7,203 bases of DNA from Eudoraea sp. (lineage in GTDB: Bacteria > Bacteroidota > Bacteroidia > Flavobacteriales > Flavobacteriaceae). Below the pieces are notes generated by a model. The model saw nothing but the letters and a program-made list of their open reading frames with translations. It was not told the DNA's origin and did no database searches. The translations under genes were made by a program, and so were the position numbers. Shown one piece after another: positions 5,070-7,203 of this stretch. The stretch lies in the NCBI GenBank assembly GCA_013042925.1, contig JABDPH010000375.1, positions 1-7,203 on the forward strand. The letters run 5' to 3'. Numbering within the stretch: position 1 is the first letter of the stretch; each line of letters opens with the position of its first letter.

Positions 5070-7203
5070 TCGAATCTTCCGCATCCTTTGAACCGTTTTT
5101 ACTTTTTTTCTTTCCGCCTAAAATTCCTCCGAGAATTCCTTTTGCTGCTTTTGTTACAGGGTCTTCAGTAGACATCGTATCTCTATTTATATTGGAAGTA
5201 TCCTTATTTGCTGTCTGTTCTGCCAATACACCTCCTAAAACTTCATTTAATTTTACATTTTCTGTACTTGTCTCGCCCAAAGAGTCTTTCTCACTATCAT
5301 TTGCTGATAAAATACCTCCTATCAATTCTCCTGCTTTCTCAGTGCCTTTATTAATCAATTTTTGCTTCTGTACAGCAAGTAATCTTGAAGTTAAATCTTT
5401 TATTCCCGCACTTAGATCAGTATTAACCTTTGGTGCATCATAAAAGCCCCCAACACTAGCTTTTACCGGGAGTGTTAAGTTATCCAATTCCTTATCATCA
5501 ATCTGGGCGATTAGTGAATTAATCTGTTTACCCAAATATTTTCGAGGGACTTCAATATTTAAATTATAATCCAGCTTATTATCAAAGGAATGGCTGCCAT
5601 CCACGTCAATAGCAATATCACCGTAGTTTATTGTAAATGGCTTAACCTTAACAACGCCATCTTTGAATGAAAGTACCGTTTTTAAGGTATTAAGATCAAA
5701 TTTGTCCGCTTCAATGAAATTCAAACGTGAATTCAGTTCATTTAAAATTTTGCTATTTTCAGGATTTAATTTTATAGCCAGCAACTCTGCATTTACCGTT
5801 CCGGATATGGTGTTCAGATCCGGAGTAAAATCATCATTAAGCCTACCGGAAATATTTATTGCCGAATTTAACTTTCCTTCCAGGGATGCTGCCATTGGGG
5901 CAAGGGTCCTGAATAACTCCAGAGACTTAAAGGTATCTGCTAAATTTAAATTGCTCATCCCCAATTGCATCTGAAAATCAGGTGTTTCACCTTTGGTACT
6001 TGTAAACCCGTTTAAGTTCAGATTCCCATCAAACAATGAAGACTCGAAATTGGAAAGCTCGGCTTTTTGATCAACAATTCTTAATCGTCCTTTTACATTT
6101 CGCAGAATTAAGTTATCATAAATGACTGAACTTGCCCGCGCGTCAATTATACAATCAAGAAAGGACGGGATTTGAATTTTTTCCGTTTTAAGTTCTGATC
6201 CTTCATTGCTTAATTCAGTAGTAGGTTTTTTGGAATCTGCAATTTCTTCCTTTGACATAAAATCGGCCAGGGCAAAAGTGTTTGAATTCATTTTGAAACT
6301 GCCTGTTACTTTCTCATCATTAAACAAAAAACCTAACAGGTTTTTAATGGTTCCGTCTATATTAAAATCTGTTTTCCCTATTTGGCCATTCATATTGTTG
6401 AGCACGACAATTGCCGGTGAAAATTCCATGCCAGCACTATGTATAGCGAAAGGACCAGATAAATCATCTGAATTGTACCTCAGTTCTTTTACCTTCAAAT
6501 AACCATTCAGTTCTGTATTTTCATACCTCTTCTTTTTTATGGATTCCATATCAAAAGAGGTAGTAATATCGGCATCGAGCTGCCCTTTCATATCCAGGGC
6601 CTGGGGCATAGGGTAAGCGCTGGAAATATTTGCAAGATTCATATTACATACAACATGCGACTGCACTTTGGTATTTCCCATTAATTGAGTGAGCCTTGAG
6701 TTCAATTCAAAACGGTCATTTTCGATGGCAAAGGAGGCATTGTCAATATCTATATAAGTATCTTCTGCCAGGCCAGAAGAATTCTTAATACTGATGTCCA
6801 TATTGATGTTCTTTATCGCCCTTGGCAAATCTGGATACTTTATGGAAGCATCCCTGGCATCAATCTGGATATTAAAATTCGGGATATGTTCATCATCTAT
6901 AATTCCTGTTATCTCGCCATCAACATTAAAATTCCCAGTCGTTTTTACATCTTTTATGTTTTGAGTATAGACTTCAGGAATTACCGCCAAGAAATTATGA
7001 AACTTGGATGAAGGAGTTCTGAATTTAATATCCACTTCTTGTTTTTCTTCTAAATTCTTCACAAATCCCGCAAAAACTAAGGGAAGATTGTTAATAAAGC
7101 CCTCGTTCTTTAAAAAGGAATAAGTGCCGGTTTTAAGATCAACACCAATTAACGCGTCTAGCCTCACCAAAGTATTTTCAAGATATCGGGTACTGTCTAA
7201 CTC
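5062..7203 (-). CDS. AsmA-family cell-envelope protein (5' end outside window)
   Basis: The visible 713 residues are the C-terminal part of a large AsmA-like protein. AsmA and TamB relatives are envelope proteins with an N-terminal membrane anchor and a long beta-rich groove, linked to outer-membrane lipid transport and homeostasis. The frame is open to the window edge (ELDSTRYLENT precedes the TTG at 7170), so the real start and the expected membrane anchor lie beyond it. The visible part is dominated by short beta-strand repeats of the AsmA type. Counting from the codon at 7170, a charged linker is at about 305-331 and the AsmA C-terminal domain spans about 340-590, including FDGNLNLNGF and DVDGSHSFDNKLDYNLNIEV. 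A low-complexity tail follows from about 600, with three Gly-Gly hydrophobic motifs (LIGGIL 616, VLGGVL 644, ILGGIL 679) and a lysine-rich stretch, GGKKKSKNGSK. The gene converges on DUF2797 with an eight-base overlap. Confidence 0.9.
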   Translation of the reverse strand, partial: ELDSTRYLENTLVRLDALIGVDLKTGTYSFLKNEGFINNLPLVFAGFVKNLEEKQEVDIKFRTPSSKFHNFLAVIPEVYTQNIKDVKTTGNFNVDGEITGIIDDEHIPNFNIQIDARDASIKYPDLPRAIKNINMDISIKNSSGLAEDTYIDIDNASFAIENDRFELNSRLTQLMGNTKVQSHVVCNMNLANISSAYPMPQALDMKGQLDADITTSFDMESIKKKRYENTELNGYLKVKELRYNSDDLSGPFAIHSAGMEFSPAIVVLNNMNGQIGKTDFNIDGTIKNLLGFLFNDEKVTGSFKMNSNTFALADFMSKEEIADSKKPTTELSNEGSELKTEKIQIPSFLDCIIDARASSVIYDNLILRNVKGRLRIVDQKAELSNFESSLFDGNLNLNGFTSTKGETPDFQMQLGMSNLNLADTFKSLELFRTLAPMAASLEGKLNSAINISGRLNDDFTPDLNTISGTVNAELLAIKLNPENSKILNELNSRLNFIEADKFDLNTLKTVLSFKDGVVKVKPFTINYGDIAIDVDGSHSFDNKLDYNLNIEVPRKYLGKQINSLIAQIDDKELDNLTLPVKASVGGFYDAPKVNTDLSAGIKDLTSRLLAVQKQKLINKGTEKAGELIGGILSANDSEKDSLGETSTENVKLNEVLGGVLAEQTANKDTSNINRDTMSTEDPVTKAAKGILGGILGGKKKSKNGSKDAEDSIN

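Noticed and set aside
5096..5109. T-rich run after the DUF2797 gene as a terminator
   Set aside because: No stem precedes it, and the Ts are explained by lysine codons of the AsmA-family tail on the other strand.
7168..7170. TTG as the start of the AsmA-family gene
   Set aside because: The frame continues without a stop to the window edge, and the family needs an N-terminal membrane anchor that is not in view.
1..7203. A new defence, mobile or biosynthetic system
   Set aside because: Apart from the ClpP/ClpX pair, the genes belong to separate families with no visible joint architecture, and there are no repeats, integrases or toxin-antitoxin pairs.

Overview
The window looks like an ordinary, AT-rich chromosomal segment of a Bacteroidota bacterium, most likely in the Flavobacteriia/Cytophagia range. 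Three things suggest this. The ClpP and ClpX sequences have Bacteroidota-style signatures. GH3-family and DUF2797 proteins lie side by side, both matching Bacteroidota homologues as I remember them. None of the visible starts has a clear Shine-Dalgarno sequence, as is usual in that phylum. There is no tRNA, rRNA, CRISPR array, insertion sequence or phage gene in view.

Layout. Bases 1-648 (+) are clpP, whose true start lies upstream of the window. A 96-base gap with a short dyad and a terminator-like hairpin follows, then clpX at 745-1980 (+). These two genes encode the peptidase and the AAA+ unfoldase of the ClpXP protease. The clpX 3' end overlaps by 26 bases the convergent gene at 1955-2521 (-), an alpha/beta-hydrolase-like protein with a degenerate catalytic triad. 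After a 159-base gap with a duplicated motif comes a GH3-family acyl-adenylating enzyme at 2681-4195 (-). Its start faces, across 79 bases, a DUF2797 protein at 4275-5069 (+), which combines a four-cysteine zinc motif with a GIY-YIG-like core. That gene overlaps by 8 bases the end of a large AsmA-family protein at 5062-7203 (-), which runs off the right edge of the window.

Function. Only ClpP and ClpX clearly work together. The GH3 and hydrolase-like genes lie in the same direction and could be co-transcribed, but the gap between them is long enough for a second promoter. The AsmA protein belongs to the cell envelope and has no visible link to its neighbours. No clearly new multi-gene system is visible. 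The best leads are the degenerate hydrolase, the DUF2797 protein, the repeated motif upstream of the hydrolase gene, and the tail of the AsmA protein.
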